The notes beneath the pieces were generated by a model that ran no database searches, was not told the origin of the DNA, and worked only from the letters and a program-made list of their open reading frames with translations. Of a stretch of DNA of 64,000 nt, positions 30,191-38,611 are shown piece after piece. Numbering within the stretch: the first letter of the stretch is position 1; the number at the start of each line of letters is the position of its first letter. Source of the DNA: an uncultured Kushneria sp. (GTDB lineage Bacteria > Pseudomonadota > Gammaproteobacteria > Pseudomonadales > Halomonadaceae); contig NZ_CANMFC010000003.1 of the NCBI RefSeq assembly GCF_947497025.1, positions 474,662 through 538,661 of the forward strand. The letters run 5' to 3'. The position numbers and the translations under genes were made by a program.

Positions 30191-30219
30191 ATAATAACAA
30201 TAACTTATAGAACCATCAA
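30191..30219 (-). promoter_or_regulatory. Candidate ectA promoter
   Basis: On the minus strand TTGATG (30219-30214) and TATTAT (30196-30191) are separated by exactly 17 bases, about 32 bases before the ectA ATG. This is the best sigma-70-like match in the ectABC leader. Ectoine operons are known to be salt-induced. Confidence 0.55.
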
Positions 30220-30253
30220 ATCCGGGTGTTATGATTTATCGAACAATCCATAA

Positions 30254-30274
30254 CCCCCTTTTATGGAAAGGGGG
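30254..30274. repeat. Perfect 8-bp hairpin upstream of the ectA promoter
   Basis: CCCCCTTT and AAAGGGGG around TATGG. On the plus strand it is followed by TATTTTT, like a terminator, but no plus-strand gene precedes it. It lies 35 bases upstream of the ectA -35 box. Confidence 0.5.
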
Positions 30275-30331
30275 TATTTTTCCTGTGGAGCCGGAGCAGG
30301 TGACTGCCCGACTCAATTAACTATAGACAAG

Positions 30332-30354
30332 AAAAAGCCGCCTGCAGGCGGCCT
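30332..30354 (-). terminator. Terminator of gor
   Basis: GCCGCCTG and CAGGCGGC form a perfect palindromic stem (30337-30352). On the minus strand it is followed by TTTTTC. It separates gor from ectABC. Confidence 0.88.
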
Positions 30355-30380
30355 TGATAATTCATGATGCTCGTCAGGCA

Positions 30381-31742
30381 TTACGTTCTTGTGACATTGC
30401 GAAGCGTGACAAACTCTTCGGCGCTGGTGGGGTGCACCCCTATCGTTGCATCAAAGTCACGCTTGGTCAGTCCAGCACGTACTGCGATGGCCAGGCCCTG
30501 AATCAACTCACCGGCCTCTTCACCTACCATGTGTGCACCCAGCACACGATCGGTACTGTCATCGACCACCAGTTTCATCAGACAGCGCTCATCACTGCCC
30601 GACAGCGTGTGGCGCATGGGCTTGAAATCCGTGGTGTAGACGCGAATGCTGTCATGCTTTTCTCTGGCCTGCTCTTCGGTAAGGCCTACTGTGCCCATAT
30701 TGGGATGGCAGAATACGGCGGTCGCAACGCTGTCGTAATCAATGGGGTCCGCACTGCCGCTGCCATAGTGAAGCTCTACCAGCCGCATGGCTTCCTCGAG
30801 CGCCACAGGCGTCAGCTCGGGGCCTTCAATAATATCGCCAAGGGCCAGAATCGACGGAACGGAGGTCTGGTAGCGATCGTCGATTTTCAGCTTGCCATCG
30901 AACTCGCGTTCGACCTCGACATTTTCAAGGCCCAGACCCTCAAAACGCGGGCGTCGCCCGGTGGCGCCCAAAATGGCATCCACTTCCAGAGTTTCGCCGT
31001 TGCTGAGTTCCACGTCGTAGACGTCATTACGCTTTTCAACACGGCTGATCGTGGACTCGAAATGCAGATTGACGCCTTTTTTCAGCATCTCGTCACGGAT
31101 AAAGTCGCGCAACTCATTATCAAACCCGCGCAGGAAAAGCGGGCCTCGATAGGCCAGATGAGTTTCTGCGCCCAGCCCGTTGAAGATACTGGCAAACTCG
31201 ACGGCAATATAGCCGCCTCCCATGACGAGAAATCGTTTAGGAAACGCGGGCAGGTCAAAAATCTGATCTGAAGACAGCACATGCTCGCGCCCTTCAAATT
31301 CCGGCATCCAGGGCGTGCCCCCGGTAGCGATCAGGATTTTTTCGGCGCTTACATGACGACCATTGATGGCGATCATGTGCTCATCAACGATTTCGGCACG
31401 CCCCTGAATCAGCTCAACGCCTGCATTGGTCAGCAGCTTTTCGTAGATGCCGTTAAGACGCGAGATTTCAGCCTTCTTGTTGTCCCGAAGCTTTGACCAT
31501 TCAAAACGCGGTGCGCTGTCGAAGTGCCAGCCAAACCCCTGGCTGTCCTCGAAGGCATCATGAAAATGAGCGGCATAGGAATAGAGCTTTTTGGGAACGC
31601 AGCCGACGTTGACGCAGGTGCCGCCCAGGTATCGATCCTCGGCGATGGCTACCCTGACGCCCCTGCCCGCTGCGGTGCGAGCAGCCCTGACGCCACCTGA
31701 TCCTGCACCGATAACAAAAAGATCGACATCATATTGCGACAC
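30381..31742 (-). CDS. gor: Glutathione-disulfide reductase
   Basis: 453 residues. The FAD loop is 'FVIGAGSGGVRAARTAAGRG', the redox disulfide 'GGTCVNVGCVPKKLYSYA', the NADPH loop 'VMGGGYIAVEFASIF' with downstream Arg, and the C-terminal catalytic 'GVHPTSAEEFVTLR'. It regenerates reduced glutathione in the cytoplasm. It is monocistronic with its own terminator and diverges from the carbonic anhydrase gene. Confidence 0.95.
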   Translation of the reverse strand: MSQYDVDLFVIGAGSGGVRAARTAAGRGVRVAIAEDRYLGGTCVNVGCVPKKLYSYAAHFHDAFEDSQGFGWHFDSAPRFEWSKLRDNKKAEISRLNGIYEKLLTNAGVELIQGRAEIVDEHMIAINGRHVSAEKILIATGGTPWMPEFEGREHVLSSDQIFDLPAFPKRFLVMGGGYIAVEFASIFNGLGAETHLAYRGPLFLRGFDNELRDFIRDEMLKKGVNLHFESTISRVEKRNDVYDVELSNGETLEVDAILGATGRRPRFEGLGLENVEVEREFDGKLKIDDRYQTSVPSILALGDIIEGPELTPVALEEAMRLVELHYGSGSADPIDYDSVATAVFCHPNMGTVGLTEEQAREKHDSIRVYTTDFKPMRHTLSGSDERCLMKLVVDDSTDRVLGAHMVGEEAGELIQGLAIAVRAGLTKRDFDATIGVHPTSAEEFVTLRNVTRT

Positions 31743-31903
31743 GTTTATTGCTCCAGCTGAAAAATATTTGAAACGAAGGCGCTTCCGTTGGAATCCTGCC
31801 CTGGGAATAATGGGTCATGATGCTATCACATGAGCGTGCGCCATGGCCGTTCTGGCGTGTTTACCATTCTCTATATTGTTCATTGAAAAGGCCGTAAAAA
31901 ACG

Positions 31904-32548
31904 ATGTGTGATCACAAGAATTGTCAGGATATCTCGCAGCTTCTCGAGCAGAACCGGCTCTGGGCCGATCAGATGGTGGAAAACGACCCTGACTTTTTCA
32001 GGCGCCTGTCGGATCAGCAAAATCCTGATTTTTTGTGGATAGGCTGCTCAGACAGTCGGGTGCCTGCCAACCAGATCATCAATCTTCCACCGGGCGAGGT
32101 CTTCGTTCATCGTAATGTCGCCAACGTTTTGCATCACAATGACATGAACGCCCTCTCCGTCATTCAGTACGCGGTCGATGTACTCAAGGTCAAACACATC
32201 ATGATCGTGGGCCACTATGGCTGTGGCGGTATCAGGGCCGCCGTCACCGGTGGCGACAACGGCATTGTCGACTACTGGCTCAACACGGTTCGAAATCTTT
32301 ATCATCAGCATCAGGAAAGCCTCTCGCACCTGTCGCTGGATGAGCAGATTGATCGCATGTGCGAACTCAACGTCAGGGCGCAGGTCTCCAACCTTTGTCA
32401 GACCAAGATCCTGCAGCGTGCCTGGGAGCGAGATCAGGAAGTCACGGTGCACGGCTGGTGCTATAGTCTGAAAAATGGTCTGGTCAAGGATCTGGATTGC
32501 ACTGTGACCACCTTTGATGAGGCCGAAGCCTTCCGGATTTCCTGCTGA
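31904..32548 (+). CDS. can: Beta-carbonic anhydrase
   Basis: 214 residues. Zinc ligands are visible as 'WIGCSDSRVPANQ' (Cys, with Asp-Arg dyad) and 'IVGHYGCGGIRAA' (His and Cys). The length and 'PGEVFVHRNVANVL' fit the E. coli Can type. It interconverts CO2 and bicarbonate. It has no close operon partner; the YheT-like gene starts 123 bases on. Confidence 0.95.
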   Translation: MCDHKNCQDISQLLEQNRLWADQMVENDPDFFRRLSDQQNPDFLWIGCSDSRVPANQIINLPPGEVFVHRNVANVLHHNDMNALSVIQYAVDVLKVKHIMIVGHYGCGGIRAAVTGGDNGIVDYWLNTVRNLYHQHQESLSHLSLDEQIDRMCELNVRAQVSNLCQTKILQRAWERDQEVTVHGWCYSLKNGLVKDLDCTVTTFDEAEAFRISC

Positions 32549-32671
32549 CAGCGCCAGCTTCTCATTGGACTGGCCCGACAGACATCACAGCAATAAACAT
32601 AACAACGCTTGACCTGCCATCGGCTCTCGGTGATAACGGAGCCTCACCGTTTGCTGGCACAAAGAGTCAAC

Positions 32672-33709
32672 ATGTCGGGCATGATCTACAAGGCCGGCTT
32701 TCGCGCCCCGCGTGGGCTGGCCAATCCTCATATCCAGACCCTGCTGCCCCTGCTTCTGCCTCGTCGCAAGTTACGTCTTGAGACAGAGCTTTTAACGCTG
32801 CCCGATAACGATATCGTGGAACTCAGCTGGGCTCAGCCTTCCCCGACGGATGCGCGAGCTCCCATCATGGTGCTGTTCCACGGGCTGGAGGGATCTGTCG
32901 ACTCCCCTTATGCCCGTATGCTCATGCGAACAGCGGCCGATATGGGCTGGCGTGCGGTCCTTATGCATTTCCGTGGCTGCGGCCACGTGCCCAACCGCCA
33001 TGTGCGAAGCTACCACGCCGGTGAAACAGCCGACGCCTACTGGATGCTCTCACAGCTGACCCGGCGATATCCCAACGCCCTGAAGGTTGCCGTGGGCGTG
33101 TCACTGGGGGCCAATGTGCTGCTCAAGCTGGCCGCCGAACAGGGGGGCGACGGGCTTGATCTGGCCGGCGCCATCGCGATCAGCCCACCGCTGGATCTGG
33201 CAGCTTCAGCAGATGCCATTAATATCGGCTTTGCCCGCTGCTATCAGCGACACATCCTGAAGTCCATGAAGCGCAAGATGATGCGTCATGTAGAGGATGG
33301 CCGTCTGGGTCGGATTAATCGGCAGCAGCTCAAAGAGCTTGATACCTTCTGGGCTTTCGACAATGAGATCACAGCCCCCCTGCACGGCTTCGGTTCCGCC
33401 ACGGACTATTATCAACGGGCCTCATCCGGGCTGATGCTGCATCGCATCGAGCTTCCCACCCTGATATTGCACGCGGCAGATGATCCACTCATGCCCAGGA
33501 GTCTGCTGGATCGGCTGCCGGTACCGTCAAGAAGTGTACGTATCGAGATGGCCGAACATGGAGGACATGTTGGCTTTATAGAATATCGTCAGGGGTTGCT
33601 GCGCCCCTGGCTTGCCAGGCGTGTGGCGCAGCAGCTTGAAAGCTGGCGTTTTGTACCCGGTCGACAATTGCAGGCCCGGCCGCTGGGGCGCAATCAGCCA
33701 CAGGATTGA
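32672..33709 (+). CDS. Alpha/beta hydrolase, YheT family
   Basis: 345 residues. 'GLANPHIQTLLPLLLPRR' is typical of YheT. The nucleophile Ser is in 'AVGVSLGANVLLKLA', the Asp in 'ILHAADDPLMP' and the His in 'EHGGHVGFIE', completing a triad. 'LMHFRGCGHVPNR' is a family motif. The substrate is unknown; relatives are esterases. I start it at ATG 32672, where the homology begins, though the frame opens at 32609; the SD is weak. Confidence 0.88.
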   Translation: MSGMIYKAGFRAPRGLANPHIQTLLPLLLPRRKLRLETELLTLPDNDIVELSWAQPSPTDARAPIMVLFHGLEGSVDSPYARMLMRTAADMGWRAVLMHFRGCGHVPNRHVRSYHAGETADAYWMLSQLTRRYPNALKVAVGVSLGANVLLKLAAEQGGDGLDLAGAIAISPPLDLAASADAINIGFARCYQRHILKSMKRKMMRHVEDGRLGRINRQQLKELDTFWAFDNEITAPLHGFGSATDYYQRASSGLMLHRIELPTLILHAADDPLMPRSLLDRLPVPSRSVRIEMAEHGGHVGFIEYRQGLLRPWLARRVAQQLESWRFVPGRQLQARPLGRNQPQD

Positions 33710-33737
33710 AGCGCCCCGAACGCTATATGGGTCAGCC

Positions 33738-34370
33738 TCAGATCGGGCAGCTGACCCCGGTTCCCTTGAGGCCGCAGTACCCCATGGGGTTTTTGCTTAG
33801 ATACTGCTGGTGATACTCCTCGGCATAGTAAAAGGCTTCGAGAGAATCGATTTGAGTAGTGATTTCTCCCTTGCCGCCCTCTTTTAACGCCTGCTGATAC
33901 TCTTCAAGGCTTTTGCGCGCCTCTTCACGCTGATGTTTATTGCGTACCAGAATGACGGAGCGGTATTCATTGCCAATATCGTTGCCCTGACGCATGCCCT
34001 GGGTCGGATCATGCGCTTCCCAGAATACCTTGAGCAGTTCAGCCAGGCTGATGTCTGACGGATTGAACACGACCCGAACAACCTCGGCATGCCCGGTCTT
34101 GCCGGTGCAGACTTCGTCATAGGTCGGATTGGGCGTATAACCACCGGCATAGCCCACTGCCGTCACCCAAACACCGGGCAGCTGCCAGAACAGGCGCTCT
34201 GCTCCCCAGAAACAGCCCAATCCCAGAACGATGTCGTCAAAACCCTCGGGCGGTGGCGATGAAATATCACGGTCATTGACGTGATGGACGCCGCTGATGG
34301 GCATGGGCGTATCGCGGCCTGCCAATGCTTCTTCTGCACTGGGCATACGCGTTCTGTCGTATCCAAACAT
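33738..34370 (-). CDS. msrA: Peptide methionine sulfoxide reductase MsrA
   Basis: 210 residues. The catalytic Cys is in 'LGLGCFWGAERLFW', and resolving Cys are near the end ('GYCGLKGTGVSCPI'). It reduces methionine-S-sulfoxide. GAGGAGG precedes the ATG at 34370. It is convergent with the YheT-like gene and lies 110 bases downstream of tamB on the same strand. Confidence 0.95.
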   Translation of the reverse strand: MFGYDRTRMPSAEEALAGRDTPMPISGVHHVNDRDISSPPPEGFDDIVLGLGCFWGAERLFWQLPGVWVTAVGYAGGYTPNPTYDEVCTGKTGHAEVVRVVFNPSDISLAELLKVFWEAHDPTQGMRQGNDIGNEYRSVILVRNKHQREEARKSLEEYQQALKEGGKGEITTQIDSLEAFYYAEEYHQQYLSKNPMGYCGLKGTGVSCPI

Positions 34371-34480
34371 GGAGCCTCCTCAACGGGTCTCAAAACAGGA
34401 TAAACGTTAACAGGCTACAGGTTATCGGGGCTGACGGGGCAAAACACAAGCCCCCTCGCCCCCTGAACGGTTTTCCCTCG

Positions 34481-37400
34481 TCAATACGCTCTCTCGGGCG
34501 TGCGCCCCAGACTGAAGGTATAAATCAGATCCACGGCCTGATTGGCCCCCGATACGGCCTGAAGATACAGGTTCTGAATCAACCGGTAGCGCAGGGTCAA
34601 TTCAGCAATCGAAGAGAAAAGCCCTACGCCATAGCTGACCTGAAAATCATCAAAGAGATAGCCACTGACCACCACCTGACTTTCATCGCCACTGCCGGAC
34701 GTATCCAGTGACAGATCATCAATACCGAAGCTTTCGCCCAGCTGTCCAATGGCCTTGCCACTTCTGGATAGCGACAGCCCGATCAAGGCTGAGGTCAGCA
34801 TGCCATCGCTGTCGCCATCAGCATCCGGGGCGCGACCACGCAGCAGATAGGAGAGCGCTCGCGATTCGTTCATGGCAGGCTCGGAGAACACATTAAGCTC
34901 CGGCTGATCGGCAGGACCGGTCACCTGCAGCCCGGCCGTCACATTGTCGGCCGTACTATCGGGGTTACGGATGGCGTCAATATTGAGATACGGCTGTCCC
35001 GGTGGACCGCTGAACAGTACCTGACCGCGGCGAATGATCAAATCCTGGCCGAAGGCCTGGAAGCGACCGTCCTTGAGCGCAACATCTCCAAACAGCTGGA
35101 GCTGACTGGCGCTCTGGCGAACATTGAGACGTCCTTCCACATTGGCGTTCAGACCATAGGCTTCCAGCTGAACATCATTGCCCACAATGATGTTGACGCC
35201 AACATTGACCTCCATCCCGGCCGCCTCAAGATCCTGGGTATTGGCCCAGGCCAGCTGACGATCGATTTCACTTGTCGGCTCTACTGTCGCCTGCTTTTGC
35301 TGGCGGGCTTCATATTCTTCCCGGGTCACAATGACTTCATCGGAAGATGGCTTGACGGCCGATGCCGGAATCTGGCCAACCTCCAGACGTGCCCAGGGAA
35401 TGCGGACATCGCCGTTGATATCCAGACGCTTCGGATTGGCTGCTACCCGGATATCGGGTGCCACACGCAAACGGCCAAACTCCGGCATGCGAATTTCCAG
35501 CGGTGAATCGCCGCCGTTAAGCGCCATGTTGGCCTGCCAGTTTTCGGTGGTCGGCCAATTGGCATTGCCGTCAAGGCCCCAGCGAGCGTCACCCACCTGT
35601 AGATAGCCATCCAGCGTACCGCGATCGCCCTGAAAGGCCATGGCCATGCGCGCATCATCCAGACTGACCGGCAGTTGAGGACCACGCGCACGAACACCGC
35701 TGAGCACCATGTTGCCATCAAGGCGTGGTTCAACCAGCGTCCCTGAAAGGGATACATCGCCATTGAGCTGGCCGGTCAGTTCATTCAGGGCTGCGACCAG
35801 AGGCGTATAGGGTGACAGGGTGACGCCATTAACCACCAGCCTGCCAGAGAGCGTTCGACGCCCCAGCGGGTCACCCACATCGGCATTGAGACGAAGGCTG
35901 CCGGCATCGCGCAGATTCAGGCTCAGTTGGGCCTGTGCCCTGTCGGGAGTGGCCTCGGCATTCATGCGGACGCCCAGATGCGGCAATGAGAAAGGCTGGC
36001 CCTGGGCATTCTGGCCACGGACATCAACATCACCCTGCAAATCGGTGCCGACATTCCATCGACGCCCCGCCTGTGACCACTGAGCGTTGATGTCGCCTTC
36101 AAGCCCGCCGCCCAGACGCCACTGGGGGGGGAGATAATCGTTGGCCAGTGCCAGATCGATATCCGATAGGCGCAGCGCTGCACGGCCGCTGTCAGCACTG
36201 GCCTGCAGTGTATCGACCGAACACAGCCGACCGCCCTGGCGTCTGGAAAGACAAAACGGTGAGGCGGTCACACTGGATTGCTTCAACAGCGCCGTAAACT
36301 TCAGCGGACCCTCAAGGGCAATATCTCCTCCCTGATGCGCGCTGACCTCCAGCGGCGTGATCGTTCCCGCGTAGCGCTGCGCCGGCTGATCGAAACTGCC
36401 ATCAAGTGCCATGCGCACTCGACTGACGGGCAGGCCATCGCCGCCGGCCACATCCAGCGTCAATCGATGCTGTTTCAGTGTACCTTTCAGGGTGGTGGTC
36501 ACCTGACGAACCTGCTGACCGGCGGCATTGATGCTGCTGGCATCAAGATCCACATCAAAGCTTGGGTTATCAAGCCCCTGTGTTCTGGCCGTCAGGCGAA
36601 GCGCACCGATACGGTTCTCCTGATAACGCAGTCCCTGCCCCTGCAGGTCAATATTGCCATTGGGGTTGTCCAGCGTCCCTCTGAGTCTGATCTGACCGCT
36701 GGCGCTACCGCCCAGATCCGGCAGGATCGTGCCCAGCGCCGGTGCCGAAATATCGGCATTGAGCGACAGCTGCTCGTTGATATCCCCTGCCGCTGATATC
36801 CGGTTATTGCCCTGTCGTAGATCCAGCTGCTCGATATGCCACTGCATGTCGCTATTGCCATTCAAACGGCCTTTCAGGGAAAGCGCACGTTTTTGCAGAG
36901 TGCCATCGATGGCAAGCTCGGGGACATCGACACGCCATTGGTCGCCCTGCTGCTGGAAGCCGGCACGCAGTTTCCCGTTGAGTCGCCCGGTTACGGCACT
37001 GGTCAGGTTCTCCAGGGGCAGATTGCTCATGTCCAGCGATGACGCGACATCCAGTGAAGGCGACCATGTCGCTGTGCCTCTGGCTTCCAGCTTCCCATTC
37101 CCGGTGGTCACGGTCAGCGGCGCCCAGCTGAAATGCTTGATATCACCATCACCTTTCAGCCGGATATCCAGCGGCGCGATATTCGGGCCTTCCACATGGC
37201 TGCCCAGGGCCAGCTGGTAGCTTTCGAGCGAGCCTTCGGCGTCAAGGTTGATATCGCGGGCAAGCCAGGGCGTCACACCAGAAATATTCTCGAGCGGCCA
37301 GCGTAACTGCGGACTGGTCAATTGCAGCTTGAAAGGCAGCTCGGGGGCCAGCATATCGGCATGAGCATTCAGGGTAGCCTTGACGGGCCCGTCAGCGTTG

Positions 37401-38611
37401 ATGGAAAGATTCAGATCAGAAAGGGCGCCATGCACGTCGACATCAACATGCTCTCCCTGAACAGGGGCCTGCAGCGCGTCCGCACTCATCGACAGTGTCA
37501 GCGGATAGTCGCCGCTGAGCGTGGCCTGTGCACTCATGGAAAGACGTGCAATGGAAGAATCAAGCGTCAGCTGCTGTAGCTCAACATCCGAGTCTTTTGT
37601 ATGTACCGACAGCGCCAGCTGATGAACGATCAGTGGCGTTTCGCCATCAAGCCTTAGTCGGTTAATAGCGACATCCTTGGCATCAATATCCAGCGGCAGC
37701 GTGATGTCGGGCATGACAATGCGACCCTGCTCATCCGTCTTTCCGATGACCTCTGCCAGAGGGTTGGCCAGCGGTTTCTGACCAAGTTCGGCCAGCATGT
37801 CCAGCACGGTGGGCGGCTCAGGATTGACGGCCTTCAAGGCACTGTCAACGGCATCGGACGACAGCGCAAAAGCGGCATCATTGTCGAATAATACCGGCGG
37901 TGCCGACGCTGCGACCGACTCGGCAGCAGCAATGGCCGACGCAGACACCATATCCGGGCGCACCACACGTTGGGCGGTGCGTACGTCGATGCTTGAATCA
38001 AGAAGATCCGGCTGATCAAGTCCCGGTGAGGACGGAAGCATTACGCGGGTACCTTCCAGCCTCGTTTCCCCAAGAGTGAGGTGACTGCCTTCAAAAACCG
38101 CGCTGCTGTGAAAGTGTCCCAGCGCGATATCAGTTTCATTGGCCAGACGTACATGAATATCATCCAGGCGCAGATCACGCAGCTCTACAGGCAACGGTGT
38201 ACTGATCCGTGCCATGGTCGACTCATCATTCGTGGCCTCGGGCGTAGCGTTGTCGCCACCGCGTAACACGACATCAACCCCGCTGATCTGCAGCTGATCC
38301 ATGCACAGTCGGCCGCGTAGCAGACAGTCACTGCTCCAGTGCAGCGCAAACCGATCAACGTTCAGTCGAAGCGCCGGCAGATCCAGCTGCAAACCCTGGA
38401 TCGTGAAGTCATCCAGTAGCGCCCCTTCCACGTATTCGTAGGCGATGAAACCTCGTGATTGCGCCTGCTCAAGCAGTTTGGCGGTCCCCCATGGGGACAA
38501 TGCCACCCCTGCCACAAGGAGGACAAGCGCAATAAGCGTCACCACTATCCAGAGGACAGCGCGAGGCAATAACCTCAAAATTCCGGGCCGATGCCGAAGT
38601 GCAGACGCCAA
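34481..38611 (-). CDS. tamB: Translocation and assembly module protein TamB
   Basis: 1376 residues. A short N-terminal tail and one membrane helix (about 17-38) are followed by a very long beta-rich AsmA/TamB-type region, and the DUF490 domain at the C-terminus ('GQDLIIRRGQVLFSGPPGQP', ending 'YTFSLGRTPERAY'). It spans the periplasm and works with TamA, probably moving phospholipids to the outer membrane and aiding outer-membrane protein assembly. Its start overlaps the end of tamA by 37 bases. Confidence 0.93.
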   Translation of the reverse strand: MASALRHRPGILRLLPRAVLWIVVTLIALVLLVAGVALSPWGTAKLLEQAQSRGFIAYEYVEGALLDDFTIQGLQLDLPALRLNVDRFALHWSSDCLLRGRLCMDQLQISGVDVVLRGGDNATPEATNDESTMARISTPLPVELRDLRLDDIHVRLANETDIALGHFHSSAVFEGSHLTLGETRLEGTRVMLPSSPGLDQPDLLDSSIDVRTAQRVVRPDMVSASAIAAAESVAASAPPVLFDNDAAFALSSDAVDSALKAVNPEPPTVLDMLAELGQKPLANPLAEVIGKTDEQGRIVMPDITLPLDIDAKDVAINRLRLDGETPLIVHQLALSVHTKDSDVELQQLTLDSSIARLSMSAQATLSGDYPLTLSMSADALQAPVQGEHVDVDVHGALSDLNLSINADGPVKATLNAHADMLAPELPFKLQLTSPQLRWPLENISGVTPWLARDINLDAEGSLESYQLALGSHVEGPNIAPLDIRLKGDGDIKHFSWAPLTVTTGNGKLEARGTATWSPSLDVASSLDMSNLPLENLTSAVTGRLNGKLRAGFQQQGDQWRVDVPELAIDGTLQKRALSLKGRLNGNSDMQWHIEQLDLRQGNNRISAAGDINEQLSLNADISAPALGTILPDLGGSASGQIRLRGTLDNPNGNIDLQGQGLRYQENRIGALRLTARTQGLDNPSFDVDLDASSINAAGQQVRQVTTTLKGTLKQHRLTLDVAGGDGLPVSRVRMALDGSFDQPAQRYAGTITPLEVSAHQGGDIALEGPLKFTALLKQSSVTASPFCLSRRQGGRLCSVDTLQASADSGRAALRLSDIDLALANDYLPPQWRLGGGLEGDINAQWSQAGRRWNVGTDLQGDVDVRGQNAQGQPFSLPHLGVRMNAEATPDRAQAQLSLNLRDAGSLRLNADVGDPLGRRTLSGRLVVNGVTLSPYTPLVAALNELTGQLNGDVSLSGTLVEPRLDGNMVLSGVRARGPQLPVSLDDARMAMAFQGDRGTLDGYLQVGDARWGLDGNANWPTTENWQANMALNGGDSPLEIRMPEFGRLRVAPDIRVAANPKRLDINGDVRIPWARLEVGQIPASAVKPSSDEVIVTREEYEARQQKQATVEPTSEIDRQLAWANTQDLEAAGMEVNVGVNIIVGNDVQLEAYGLNANVEGRLNVRQSASQLQLFGDVALKDGRFQAFGQDLIIRRGQVLFSGPPGQPYLNIDAIRNPDSTADNVTAGLQVTGPADQPELNVFSEPAMNESRALSYLLRGRAPDADGDSDGMLTSALIGLSLSRSGKAIGQLGESFGIDDLSLDTSGSGDESQVVVSGYLFDDFQVSYGVGLFSSIAELTLRYRLIQNLYLQAVSGANQAVDLIYTFSLGRTPERAY

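Noticed and set aside
30254..30274. True terminator upstream of ectA
   Set aside because: T-run is on the plus strand, where no gene ends; gor already has its own terminator at 30332-30354.
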